This document shows, one piece after another, positions 19,093-27,450 of a stretch of DNA of 57,370 bases. The stretch is from CAZGMC01 sp964526565 (GTDB lineage Bacteria; Pseudomonadota; Alphaproteobacteria; DSM-16000; Inquilinaceae). Every line of letters begins with the position of its first letter. Within the stretch, counting starts at the first letter, position 1. The position numbers and the translations under genes are program-made. The stretch covers positions 1 to 57,370 of the forward strand of contig CAZGMC010000013.1 in the NCBI GenBank assembly GCA_964526565.1. The letters are read 5' to 3'. Below the pieces are notes generated by a model. The model ran no database searches, was not told the origin of the DNA, and was given only the letters and a program-made list of their open reading frames with translations.

Positions 19093-19105
19093 AGCCGTCC
19101 CTGCC

Positions 19106-20362
19106 CTACTGGTTCATGCTCTGGAAGAAGTCCGCGTTGGTCTTGGTCTGGCGCAGCTTCTCGAGCAGGAACTCCATGGCGTCGGTCGTGCCCATCGGCA
19201 TGAGGATGCGCCGCAGCACCCACATCTTGCCCAAGGTGTTCTTGTCGACGAGCAGCTCCTCCTTGCGCGTGCCGGATTTGCTGATGTCGATCGACGGGAA
19301 GGTGCGCCGGTCGGCGATCTTGCGGTCGAGCACGATCTCGGAGTTGCCGGTGCCCTTGAACTCCTCGAAGATCACCTCGTCCATGCGGCTGCCGGTGTCG
19401 ATCAGCGCCGTCGAGATGATGGTCAGGCTGCCGCCCTCCTCGATGTTGCGCGCCGCGCCGAAGAAGCGCTTCGGCCGCTGCAGGGCGTTGGCGTCGACGC
19501 CGCCGGTCAGCACCTTGCCCGACGACGGCACGACGGTGTTGTAGGCACGGGCCAGCCGCGTGATGCTGTCGAGCAGGATCACCACATCCTTCTTGTGCTC
19601 GACCAGCCGCTTGGCCTTCTCGATCACCATCTCGGCGACCTGGACGTGACGCGCCGCCGGCTCGTCAAAGGTCGAAGAGATCACCTCACCCTTCACCGAC
19701 CGCTCCATGTCGGTCACCTCCTCGGGCCGCTCGTCGATGAGCAGCACGATGAGATATCCCTCGGGATGGTTGGTGGCGATTGAATGGGCGATGTTCTGGA
19801 GCATGACTGTCTTGCCGGTGCGTGGCGGCGCCACGACCAGGGCGCGCTGCCCCTTGCCCAGGGGCGCCACCAGATCGATCACCCGCGACGTGAAATTCTT
19901 CCTGGTCGGATCTTCGACCTCCATGTGCAGCGCTTCGTCCGGATAGAGCGGCGTCAGGTTGTCGAAGTTGATGCGGTGACGGACCCGGTCCGGATCGTCG
20001 AAGTTGATGGTGTTCACCTTGGTCAAGGCGAAGTACCGCTCGCCGTCCTTGGGCGAGCGGATCTGTCCCTCCACGGTGTCACCGGTGCGCAGGCCGAATC
20101 GCCGGACCTGGCTCGGCGACACGTAGATGTCGTCCGGACCCGGCAGATAGTTCGCCTCGGGCGAGCGGAGGAAGCCGAAGCTGTCCGGCAGCACCTCAAG
20201 GACACCGACCCCGAAGATCGGAACGTCGTTCTCGGCAAGCTGCTTGAGTATCGCGAACATCATGTCCTGCTTGCGCAGGTTGCTCGCGTTCTCGATTTCC
20301 AGATCTTCCGCGTAGGCCAGCAGTTCCGCCGGCGACTTGATTTTCAGTTCCTGAAGATGCAT
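19106..20362 (-). CDS. rho: Transcription termination factor Rho
   Basis: 418 residues, the classical size. The N-terminal RNA-binding domain begins MHLQELKIKSPAELL and contains DSFGFLRSP with YVSPSQVRRFGLRTGD. The ATPase core has KGQRALVVAPPRTGKTVML (P-loop), VLLIDERPEEVTD and VVILLDSITRLARAYN, plus the Q/R-loop region RTFPSIDISKSGTRKEELL. It is the last gene of a minus-strand haem-rho run pointing away from the predicted origin. A 322-bp leader separates it from hemJ. Confidence 0.97.
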   Translation of the reverse strand: MHLQELKIKSPAELLAYAEDLEIENASNLRKQDMMFAILKQLAENDVPIFGVGVLEVLPDSFGFLRSPEANYLPGPDDIYVSPSQVRRFGLRTGDTVEGQIRSPKDGERYFALTKVNTINFDDPDRVRHRINFDNLTPLYPDEALHMEVEDPTRKNFTSRVIDLVAPLGKGQRALVVAPPRTGKTVMLQNIAHSIATNHPEGYLIVLLIDERPEEVTDMERSVKGEVISSTFDEPAARHVQVAEMVIEKAKRLVEHKKDVVILLDSITRLARAYNTVVPSSGKVLTGGVDANALQRPKRFFGAARNIEEGGSLTIISTALIDTGSRMDEVIFEEFKGTGNSEIVLDRKIADRRTFPSIDISKSGTRKEELLVDKNTLGKMWVLRRILMPMGTTDAMEFLLEKLRQTKTNADFFQSMNQ

Positions 20363-20684
20363 GGGTAGCCCCGAAAGAACGGTGCCAGGACGCGCCAGAA
20401 AGGATCGGCACGAACAGGTCGCGAGGAAGGCGGCAGCACGCTACGGGCGAGCGGCATGGGCCGCCGGGCAGGAGAGACCGACCCCCGACGGGGCCGGCCT
20501 TTTATTGACTATCTCGTGGGAAATGAGCCTCGGACGGTTAGATGGGTATCCGAACGCTTGCGACAAGTCAATCCATCCGGATTGTCTACCCATTCTGCCG
20601 TCCATACCCGAATGCCATGGCGCGCCTTACGAAATCGTTAACCCGCCGGCGGCCTTCCAGGTCCGCTGACTGCTCCGCACCGGC
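20363..20684. other. rho leader / promoter region
   Basis: 322 bp without a gene between hemJ (upstream) and rho, both on the minus strand. It is the most A+T-rich non-coding segment nearby apart from the origin. It probably holds the rho promoter and a long leader, where Rho autoregulation takes place in other bacteria. Confidence 0.6.
20543..20571 (-). promoter_or_regulatory. Candidate sigma-70 promoter for rho
   Basis: On the minus strand, TTGACT (20566-20571) and TACCCA (20543-20548) are separated by 17 bp, about 180 bp before the rho start. The -10 element is weak, so this is a candidate only. Confidence 0.35.
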
Positions 20685-21113
20685 CTAGAACGGCTTGACC
20701 ACGACCAGGATCACGATCGCGATCAGCAGCACCGTCGGCACCTCGTTCACCCACCGATAGAACCGGTGCGAGCGCGTGTTGCGGTCTTCGGCGAACACCC
20801 GCCGCCAGTACGCCAGCACCATGTGCAGCGCCGTCAGCAGCACGACCAGCAGCAGCTTGCCGTGCAGCCAGCCATCCTGCAGCCAGCCGGGCTGCAGCAC
20901 CAGCAGCCAGATGCCGAGCCCCCAGCTGGCGATCATCGCCGGGTTCATGATGATTCGCAGCAGCTTCCGCTCCATCACCTTGAACGTTTCCGCCGTCGGC
21001 GATCCCGCCGGCTCCGTGGCATGGTACACGTACAGCCGCGGCAGATAGAACAGGCCGGCCATCCACGCGATGATGGCGATCACGTGCAGCGCCTGGATCC
21101 AAAGGTACAGCAT
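20685..21113 (-). CDS. hemJ: Protoporphyrinogen IX oxidase HemJ
   Basis: 142-residue membrane protein with about four transmembrane helices. The conserved first helix WIQALHVIAIIAWMAGLFYLPR, with its His, and LYVYH are HemJ hallmarks; KLLLVVLLTALHMVL and the closing helix VPTVLLIAIVILVVVK follow. It oxidises protoporphyrinogen IX in organisms lacking HemG or HemY. GGAGG precedes the ATG at 21113. It lies between hemH and rho, consistent with the haem pathway run hemE-hemH-hemJ. Confidence 0.9.
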   Translation of the reverse strand: MLYLWIQALHVIAIIAWMAGLFYLPRLYVYHATEPAGSPTAETFKVMERKLLRIIMNPAMIASWGLGIWLLVLQPGWLQDGWLHGKLLLVVLLTALHMVLAYWRRVFAEDRNTRSHRFYRWVNEVPTVLLIAIVILVVVKPF

Positions 21114-21154
21114 GGCTCGCCTCCGCCCGCGGGCTGCCGCCCGGCCCGCCCGCC

Positions 21155-22219
21155 TTATGCCAGTCCCGTGCCGTGCGGGCAACCGCCGCATGCGGGCGGG
21201 CAGATCCGCCCGCCGGCCTGCGACACGATCGCCGGCCCGGCGCCGCGCACCCGGCGCACCAGGTCGGCCAGGCCGGCAATGAACACCGGATCGGTCGCCA
21301 CCGCCGGCACCCGCACGAAGTGCGGCACCCCGCAGCGCGCCGCCAGATGGCGATACTCCTTCTCGATCTCGACCAGCGTCTCGGAATGTTCGGAGACGAA
21401 GGCGATCGGCGCGATCACCACTGGCACGCCGTCACGCCCGGCCCGCTCGATCTCCTCGTCGGTGGCCGGCCCGATCCATTTCAGCGGGCCGACCCGGCTC
21501 TGGTAGCAGCCGACCCAGTCGCCGCCGTCGATCCCGAGCCGCTCGACGATCGCCGCTGCGGTCCGCTCGCACTGCCACTGGTACGGGTCGCCAGCCTTCA
21601 CCACCCGTTCCGGCAAGCCATGCGCCGACAGCAGCAGCCGCGGCCGGCCGTGCGCCGACGCCTCGTCCCAGGCCCGCCGGATCAGGCCGGCCTGCGCCTC
21701 GATCAGGCCCGGCTCGGTGGGATGGCAGCAGACCAGCCGGGTCGGCCGGTCCAGCCCCACCAGACGTGCCGCCTGCTGCCAGACGCGCAGCGACGAGGCT
21801 GTCGTCGTCGTCGAGAACTGCGGATAGAGCGGCAGCAGCACGACCTCGTCGGGATTGAAATCCAGGACCTCGAGCGCCGCCTCCTCGCTCATCGGGTGCC
21901 AATAGCGCATGGCGATGACGACACGCACCTCGCCCTGGTCGGCCAGTGCCCGGCCCAGGGCCTCGGCCTGGGCCCTCGTGTTCTCCAGCAGCGGCGACCG
22001 GCCGCCAAGCTCGTCATAGATCAGCGTCGCCTCGCGCGCCCGGCGGCGCGAGATCAGCGTCGCCAGCACCGTCCGCAGCGGATTCGGCAGGCGCAGGATC
22101 GCGGGGTCGTTGAACAGGTTGAACAGGAACGGCCGGATCGCCTCCGGCCGGTCCGGGCCGCCGAGGTTGAACAGCACCACGGCCAGCCGGCCCGGCGATT
22201 TCGCGTTTTTCGTGCCCAT
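21155..22219 (-). CDS. hemH: Ferrochelatase
   Basis: 354 residues; inserts Fe2+ into protoporphyrin IX. Motifs are VVLFNLGGPDRPEAIRPFL at the N-terminus, LLSAHGLPERVVKAGDPYQ with the catalytic His, and APIAFVSEHSETLVEIEKEY. The C-terminal tail has several cysteines (CPPACGGCPHG), which may be the metal/[2Fe-2S]-type tail seen in some ferrochelatases; that is inference. The start at 22219 has only a weak ribosome site. An upstream in-frame start at 22261 is less likely. Confidence 0.94.
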   Translation of the reverse strand: MGTKNAKSPGRLAVVLFNLGGPDRPEAIRPFLFNLFNDPAILRLPNPLRTVLATLISRRRAREATLIYDELGGRSPLLENTRAQAEALGRALADQGEVRVVIAMRYWHPMSEEAALEVLDFNPDEVVLLPLYPQFSTTTTASSLRVWQQAARLVGLDRPTRLVCCHPTEPGLIEAQAGLIRRAWDEASAHGRPRLLLSAHGLPERVVKAGDPYQWQCERTAAAIVERLGIDGGDWVGCYQSRVGPLKWIGPATDEEIERAGRDGVPVVIAPIAFVSEHSETLVEIEKEYRHLAARCGVPHFVRVPAVATDPVFIAGLADLVRRVRGAGPAIVSQAGGRICPPACGGCPHGTGLA

Positions 22220-22273
22220 GGCCGACGATGTAGCACGACCACCCGCCGCGGCCAGGGCCACCGGTCAGGATCG

Positions 22274-23347
22274 TCAGGATCGCCAGGATCGCACCTGCTC
22301 GACCAGGGCCGCCACGTGGTCCGGCGGCGTCGTCAGGTGCACACCGTGACCCAGGTTGAACACGAACGGGCCGTCCCCCAGGGTCTCCAGGATCGTTGCC
22401 GCCGCCCGGTGCATCGCTTCGCCGCCGGCGACCAGGCAGATCGGGTCCAGGTTGCCCTGCACCGGCAGCCGGCCCTGCAGCCGGTCGCGAGCCCAGCGAA
22501 CAGGTACCGTCGGGTCGAGCCCGATCGCGTCGACCCCCGTCTCGGCGGCATAGGCCTCATAGAGCAGCCCGGCGCCGCGCGGGAAACCGATCACCGGCAC
22601 CCCCGGCGCCGCCGCCCGGACCCGCTCGACGATCCGCTGCGTCGGTGCGATGACCAGCCGGCGGAAGGCCGCCTCCGGCAGCACTCCGGCCCAGCTGTCG
22701 AACAGCTGCAGCACCTCGGCGCCGGCGGCGGCCTGGCGGATCAGGTAGGCCGCCGTCGTCTCCACCAGCAACTCGATCAGCCGGTCGAAGCCGGCCGGAT
22801 CGGCAAAAGCGAACGCCTTGACGGCCGCGAAGTCCTTGCTGCCGCCTCCTTCCACCATGTAGCAGGCCACGGTCCACGGCGCCCCGGCGAAACCGATCAG
22901 CGCTGCCCCGGCCGGCAGCGCCGTCCTGACCCGCGCCACGGTGTCGTAGACCGGCGCCAGGGTCTCGTGCAGCCGCGCCGGCGACAGCCGGTCCAGCGAC
23001 GCCGCGTCGGTGACCGGGTCGAGCCGCGGCCCCTCTCCCTCGACGAACGTCACCGCCTGGCCCAGCGCTGCCGGCACCACCAGGATGTCCGAGAACAGGA
23101 TGGCCGCATCCAGCGGGAACCGGCGCAATGGCTGCAGCGTGACCTCCGCTGCCAGTTCCGGCGTGAAGCACAGGTCCAGGAAGCCGCTGACCCGTTCGCG
23201 GACCTGGCGGTACTCCGGCAGGTACCGGCCGGCCTGGCGCATCAGCCATACCGGCGGCGGCTTCCGGCAGGTCCCGGCCAAGGCCGCGGGCAAAGGCTTT
23301 ACCGCGCCCGGCTGCGTTCCACGTGTCGCTCTGGAGGGCTCGTTCAT
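22274..23347 (-). CDS. hemE: Uroporphyrinogen decarboxylase
   Basis: About 357 residues; converts uroporphyrinogen III to coproporphyrinogen III. The signature WLMRQAGRYLPEYRQVR lies near residue 35; ILFSDILVVPAALGQ, GFAGAPWTVACYMVEG and NLGHGV are also visible. The ATG at 23347 has GCAGG seven bases upstream; an ATG two codons earlier (23353) is possible. This is the left flank of the predicted origin, as in Caulobacter and Rickettsia. Confidence 0.95.
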   Translation of the reverse strand: MNEPSRATRGTQPGAVKPLPAALAGTCRKPPPVWLMRQAGRYLPEYRQVRERVSGFLDLCFTPELAAEVTLQPLRRFPLDAAILFSDILVVPAALGQAVTFVEGEGPRLDPVTDAASLDRLSPARLHETLAPVYDTVARVRTALPAGAALIGFAGAPWTVACYMVEGGGSKDFAAVKAFAFADPAGFDRLIELLVETTAAYLIRQAAAGAEVLQLFDSWAGVLPEAAFRRLVIAPTQRIVERVRAAAPGVPVIGFPRGAGLLYEAYAAETGVDAIGLDPTVPVRWARDRLQGRLPVQGNLDPICLVAGGEAMHRAAATILETLGDGPFVFNLGHGVHLTTPPDHVAALVEQVRSWRS

Positions 23348-23411
23348 GCACATGCCTGCATCCACTCTTCTCTTTGTTAAAAAAAGGATGTTGATGTGGT
23401 TGGGCCTGGGG

Positions 23412-23431
23412 AAACCGGGGATCCCCGGTTT
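23412..23431. promoter_or_regulatory. 20-bp perfect palindrome in oriC
   Basis: aaaccggggatccccggttt is a perfect inverted repeat with no spacer, overlapping the start of a DnaA-like box. It has no T run, so it is not a typical terminator. It could be an operator or an origin-binding protein site. Confidence 0.6.
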
Positions 23432-23438
23432 ACTCACA
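23430..23438 (+). promoter_or_regulatory. Candidate DnaA box
   Basis: ttactcaca differs from TTATNCACA at one position. It is next to the A/T-rich stretch and overlaps the palindrome. Confidence 0.5.
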
Positions 23439-23686
23439 CAATTCACAGGATCCGGTGGAAAACCCTGCCGGGCAGCGCCTGGCGTGGACAGCCGCTGAGT
23501 CCCGGCTGCCACGTCCGCGGTGAAGATCGTGGACAACGGGGACGACTCGACGGGACGCGCAGCGGTGCCGAGGCATGGCCAAGGGTTTGAATCTCGTTGT
23601 CCACCGCTGTACAAGGTGGCGAGCCCCTGGGAGGGTCGTACCGGATGCCGTCTCGCCGGGCAACGCCATCGCTGCCTTTTCCCTGT

Positions 23687-23695
23687 TCATCCACA
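23687..23695 (+). promoter_or_regulatory. Candidate DnaA box
   Basis: tcatccaca differs from TTATCCACA at one position and lies about 35 bp before ppsR. Confidence 0.5.
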
Positions 23696-23729
23696 GGTTC
23701 CCCTCTGCCGGTTGGTGGGCAACGCAGCC

Positions 23730-24557
23730 ATGACCGACATGAAGTTCTTTCATCTCCATCTGGTGTCCGACGCCACGGGTGAGACGATCCACAGCGTCGC
23801 GCGCGCCTGCCTGTCGCAGTTCGAGGACGTGCTCCCGACGGAGCACTTCTGGAACCTGGTGCGCACCGACCGGCAGCTCGACGACGTGATCGAGGGCGTT
23901 GCCCGCAACCCCGGTGTCGTCGTGTTCACCCTGGTCGACGAGCACCTGCGCCGCCGGCTCTACGATGCCTGCCGCGACCTCAACGCGCCGTGCATCTCGG
24001 TGCTCGACCCGGTCATTGCCACCTTCGGCAACTATCTGGGCCTGCGCAGCCAGATGCGGCCGGGCCGGCAGTACACCCTTGATGCCGCCTATTTCAGCCG
24101 CATGGAGGCGGTCGACTTCGCCCTGACGCACGACGACGGCCAGTCCACCTGGGACCTGCACCAGGCCGACGTGGTCCTGGTCGGGGTGTCGCGCACGTCG
24201 AAGACGCCGACCTGCCTGTACCTGGCCAACCGCGGCTACAACGCCGCCAACATCCCCTACGTGCCCAACTGTCCGCTGCCGCCGGAGATCGACCAGCTCG
24301 TCAAGCCGCTGTTCGTCGGCCTGACCAAGGACCCCGACCAGCTCGTCCAGGTGCGTCGCAACCGCCTGCGCATGCTGCATCAGAGCGAATCGACCGACTA
24401 CGTCGATCCGGAAGCGGTGCGGGCCGAGGTGCTGGAGGCGCGGCGGTTCTACAACAGCCACGGCTGGCCGGTGATCGATGTGACCCGCCGCGCCATAGAG
24501 GAGACGGCGGCGGAGGTGCTGGGCCTGCTGGCCCGCCGCCGCCAGACGAAGGCCTGA
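23730..24557 (+). CDS. ppsR: Pyruvate,water dikinase regulatory protein (kinase/pyrophosphorylase, DUF299)
   Basis: 275 residues; homologue of the origin-flanking RP001 gene. The P-loop-like motif GVSRTSKTPTCLYLANRG is the DUF299 signature. The start MKFFHLHLVSDATGETIHSVARA is also typical, as is ADVVLVGV before the P-loop. Members phosphorylate and dephosphorylate PEP synthase or pyruvate phosphate dikinase; the target gene is not in this window. It is the first gene of the plus-strand run ppsR-maf-aroE-coaE-dnaQ, the same order as in Caulobacter. Confidence 0.93.
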   Translation: MTDMKFFHLHLVSDATGETIHSVARACLSQFEDVLPTEHFWNLVRTDRQLDDVIEGVARNPGVVVFTLVDEHLRRRLYDACRDLNAPCISVLDPVIATFGNYLGLRSQMRPGRQYTLDAAYFSRMEAVDFALTHDDGQSTWDLHQADVVLVGVSRTSKTPTCLYLANRGYNAANIPYVPNCPLPPEIDQLVKPLFVGLTKDPDQLVQVRRNRLRMLHQSESTDYVDPEAVRAEVLEARRFYNSHGWPVIDVTRRAIEETAAEVLGLLARRRQTKA

Positions 24558-24561
24558 CCCC

Positions 24562-25158
24562 ATGGCAGCGATCATCCTCGCCTCGGCCAGCCCGGCCCGC
24601 CGCGCCATGCTGCAGCGCGCCGGTCTGGACGTGGACGTGGAGCCGGCCGCGGTGGACGAAGGCGAACTCAAGGCGTCGCTGCGGGCGGCCGGGGCCGACG
24701 CCGGCGAGGTCGCCGAGGCCCTGGCCGAGCTCAAGGCGCAGCGCATCAGCCGGCGCCGGCCCGGCGTGCTTGTCATCGGCGCCGACCAGATGCTCGAATG
24801 CGGTCCCGTCTGGTTCGACAAGCCGCCCGACCGCGACCATGCCCGCGCCCAGCTCATGGCGCTGCGCGGGAGGACGCACCAGCTCGTCTCGTCGGCGGTC
24901 ACGGTGCGCGACGGCGGACGGCTGTGGCACCACACCGGGCGGGCGCGGCTGACGATGCGCGACTTCACCGACGCCTTCCTCGACGCCTATCTGGACCGGG
25001 TCGGCGACGCCGCCCTCGCCTCGGTCGGCGCCTATCAGCTTGAAGGCCTCGGTGCGCAACTGTTCGCCCGCGTCGAAGGCGACCACTTCACGGTGCTCGG
25101 CCTGCCGCTGCTGCCGCTGCTGGAGCACCTGCGCCTGCAGGGGCTGCTCGAGACATGA
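24562..25158 (+). CDS. maf: Maf-like nucleotide pyrophosphatase
   Basis: 198 residues. LASASPARRAMLQRAGL at the N-terminus is the family signature, and VLVIGADQMLE contains the catalytic aspartate. EGLGAQLFARVEGDHFTVLGLPLLPL closes the fold. It removes non-canonical or modified nucleoside triphosphates. It lies four bases after ppsR and overlaps aroE by ATGA. Confidence 0.93.
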   Translation: MAAIILASASPARRAMLQRAGLDVDVEPAAVDEGELKASLRAAGADAGEVAEALAELKAQRISRRRPGVLVIGADQMLECGPVWFDKPPDRDHARAQLMALRGRTHQLVSSAVTVRDGGRLWHHTGRARLTMRDFTDAFLDAYLDRVGDAALASVGAYQLEGLGAQLFARVEGDHFTVLGLPLLPLLEHLRLQGLLET

Positions 25159-25994
25159 CGACCACCGGGCGGGCGGCGGTGGCGGGCGTGATGGGCTGGC
25201 CGGTGGCGCATTCGCGCTCGCCGCAGCTGCACGGGCACTGGCTGGCCCGCTACCGGATCGACGGCGCCTATGTGCCGCTGGCGGTGCCGCCGGATGGGCT
25301 GTCACGGGCCCTGCATGCGCTGGCGGCACTGGGCCTGTGCGGCTGCAATGTGACGGTCCCGCACAAGGAGGCGGCCGTGGCGCTGATGGACGAGGTCGAT
25401 CCGGCGGCAGCGCACATCGGTGCGATCAACACGGTGGTCGTCGCCGAAGACGGGCGGCTGCACGGGCGCAATACCGACGGGTTCGGCTTTCTGGAGAACC
25501 TGCGCGGCGCCGTGCCCGGCTGGCGCGCGGCAACCGGGCCGGCCGTGGTGATCGGCGCCGGCGGCGCGGCGCGGGCCATCGTCGCCGCCCTGGCCGCGGC
25601 GCGGGCGCCCGCCATCCGCCTCGTCAACCGGACACCGGAGCGGGCGGCGGCACTGGCCGACGCGCTGGGGGCACCGGTGACCGTGCACCCCTGGGAGGAA
25701 CGGGCGGCGGCACTGGCCGGGGCGGCGCTGCTGGTCAACGCGACGACCCAGGGCATGGCCGGTCAGGCGCCGCTGGAGCTGGACCTGACGGCGCTGCCGG
25801 CGGCGGCGGTCGTCACCGACATCGTCTACACGCCGCTGCAGACGCCGCTGCTCCATGCGGCGCGGGCGCGGGGCAACCGGACGGTCGACGGGCTCGGCAT
25901 GCTGCTGCACCAGGCGCGGCCCGGCTTCGCCGCCTGGTTCGGGGTCGAGCCGACCGTCGACGAGGCGCTGCGGGCGGCGATGCTGGCGGAGTAG
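25155..25994 (+). CDS. aroE: Shikimate dehydrogenase
   Basis: 279 residues; NADPH-dependent reduction of 3-dehydroshikimate. The substrate site is GWPVAHSRSPQLHGHW with CNVTVPHKEA (catalytic Lys) and NTVV/NTDGFGFL. The nucleotide-binding loop is VIGAGGAARAIVAAL. Translationally coupled to maf. Confidence 0.94.
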   Translation: MTTTGRAAVAGVMGWPVAHSRSPQLHGHWLARYRIDGAYVPLAVPPDGLSRALHALAALGLCGCNVTVPHKEAAVALMDEVDPAAAHIGAINTVVVAEDGRLHGRNTDGFGFLENLRGAVPGWRAATGPAVVIGAGGAARAIVAALAAARAPAIRLVNRTPERAAALADALGAPVTVHPWEERAAALAGAALLVNATTQGMAGQAPLELDLTALPAAAVVTDIVYTPLQTPLLHAARARGNRTVDGLGMLLHQARPGFAAWFGVEPTVDEALRAAMLAE

Positions 25995-25998
25995 GGCC

Positions 25999-26670
25999 AT
26001 GGTCATCGTCGGGCTGACCGGGTCGATCGGCATGGGCAAGAGCACGGCGGCGCGGATGCTGCGCCGCATGCGGCTGCCGGTCCATGATTCGGACGCCGCG
26101 GTGCACCGGCTGCTGACGCGGGGCGGCGCGGCCGTGCCGCGGATCGCCGCGGCGTTCCCCGGCACGGTGCATGACGGGGCAGTGGACCGCAGCATTATGG
26201 GCACCCGAGTGTTCGGCGACGCGGCGGCGCTGGCGCAACTCGAGGGCATCCTGCACCCGCTGGTGCGCGCCGACATCGGCACCTTCCTGCGCCGCTCGGC
26301 GCGGCAGCGACGACCGGTGGCGGTGCTCGACGTGCCGCTGCTGTTCGAGCGGGGCCTGTGGACGTATTGCGACCTGACCGCCGTGGTCAGCGCGCCGCCG
26401 TTCGTGCAGCGGCAGCGCGTGCTGGCGCGGCCGGGCATGACGCCGGAGCAGTTCCGGCGCATCCTGGCGCGGCAGATGCCGGATCATGACAAACGGCGCC
26501 GCGCCGACGCGGTGATCCCGAGCGGCCTCGGCCTGGCGGTGACGTGGCGGGCATTGGCACGGCTGGCCGGCCGGGCGCAGGCCACCCGGGCGCGGCACTG
26601 GCCGCCCGATCCCTACCGGAGACGGATGGATGCGCGAGATCGTTCTCGATACCGAGACCACCGGGCTTGA
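25999..26670 (+). CDS. coaE: Dephospho-CoA kinase
   Basis: 223 residues; last step of CoA synthesis. The P-loop is VGLTGSIGMGKSTAARML. VHDSDAAVHRLL is the substrate-binding segment, and VLDVPLLFERG and RRADAVIPSG are family motifs. It starts four bases after aroE. Its 3' end overlaps dnaQ by 41 bases, an unusually long overlap that gives a basic tail (RRRMDARDRSRYRDHR) beyond the usual end. Confidence 0.92.
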   Translation: MVIVGLTGSIGMGKSTAARMLRRMRLPVHDSDAAVHRLLTRGGAAVPRIAAAFPGTVHDGAVDRSIMGTRVFGDAAALAQLEGILHPLVRADIGTFLRRSARQRRPVAVLDVPLLFERGLWTYCDLTAVVSAPPFVQRQRVLARPGMTPEQFRRILARQMPDHDKRRRADAVIPSGLGLAVTWRALARLAGRAQATRARHWPPDPYRRRMDARDRSRYRDHRA

Positions 26671-27322
26671 TCCGCGCAACGGCGACCGGATCGTCGAGAT
26701 CGGTGCCATCGAGCTGGTCAACCACGTGCCGACCGGCCGCGCCGCCGGCATCTTCCACCGCTACATCAATCCGGAGCGGGACATGCCGGCGGAGGCCGCG
26801 GCGGTGCACGGCCTGACCGACGCGTTCCTGGCGGACAAGCCGCTGTTCGCCGATATCTGCGGCGGCTTCCTGGAGTTCATTGGCGACTCGCCGCTGGTCA
26901 TCCACAACGCGCCGTTCGACATGGGATTCCTGAACGCCGAGCTGCGCCGGCTCGGGCTTGCGGAACTGCCGATGGCGCGGGCGGTGGACACCGTGGCGCT
27001 GGCGCGGCAGAGGTTTCCCGGCGCCCAGGCCAGCCTCGATGCGCTGTGCCGGCGCTTCAACATCGACAACTCCAACCGGACGCTGCACGGCGCCCTGCTC
27101 GACGCCGAGCTGCTGGCCGAGGTCTATCTGGAGCTGTGCGGCGGCCGCCAGCCGGGCCTGATCCTGATGGGCCAGCCCGGTGCCGCGCTTGCCGCAGCGG
27201 CGGCCGGCCCGGCGGCGCCGCGCCGCCACCGCGAGCCCCGCCCCCACGCGCCGACCCCGGAGGAGCTGGCGGCGCACGAGGCGTTCGTGGGACAGCTGGC
27301 AGCTCCGATCTGGCGGATGTGA
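26630..27322 (+). CDS. dnaQ: DNA polymerase III epsilon subunit (3'-5' proofreading exonuclease)
   Basis: 230 residues. The DEDD motifs are visible: ExoI VLDTETTGLDP, ExoII HNAPFDMGFLNAEL and ExoIII HGALLDAELLAEVY. A C-terminal proline/arginine-rich segment leads to the alpha-binding tail (EELAAHEAFVGQL). Last gene of the ppsR-dnaQ run. Confidence 0.95.
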   Translation: MREIVLDTETTGLDPRNGDRIVEIGAIELVNHVPTGRAAGIFHRYINPERDMPAEAAAVHGLTDAFLADKPLFADICGGFLEFIGDSPLVIHNAPFDMGFLNAELRRLGLAELPMARAVDTVALARQRFPGAQASLDALCRRFNIDNSNRTLHGALLDAELLAEVYLELCGGRQPGLILMGQPGAALAAAAAGPAAPRRHREPRPHAPTPEELAAHEAFVGQLAAPIWRM

Positions 27323-27450
27323 GCGGATGGGTCCGGGTGCGCATGTGCGACACCTCGCCACCCAGCCGTGGGGAGCGGGGCGGCAACATGCTTGCACTTC
27401 GGCCCGCGTCCAGAGAATCGGCCCGCATTCAGAGAACTGCGAGCACTCAA

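Larger units (their letters stand above)
18540..19105. other. Gene-free stretch with gap, repeat and parS
   Basis: No credible gene. It contains 98 bp of unremarkable sequence, an assembly gap, one copy of the dispersed palindromic element at 18755-18873, and a parS site 14 bp from the rho stop codon. Anything inside the unresolved gap cannot be judged. Confidence 0.7.
23348..23729. other. Predicted chromosomal replication origin (oriC)
   Basis: 382 bp between divergent hemE and ppsR, the established position of the alphaproteobacterial origin. It begins with an A/T-rich stretch (tctttgttaaaaaaaggatg). Near-consensus DnaA boxes are at 23430-23438 (ttactcaca) and 23687-23695 (tcatccaca), with weaker ones at 23528-23536 (minus) and 23597-23605. 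Three GANTC methylation sites fall within 97 bp (23497, 23544, 23589). Genes on both sides point outwards over more than 4 kb each way, and the parS sites are close by. No TTAA-N7-TTAA CtrA site was found. Confidence 0.85.
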
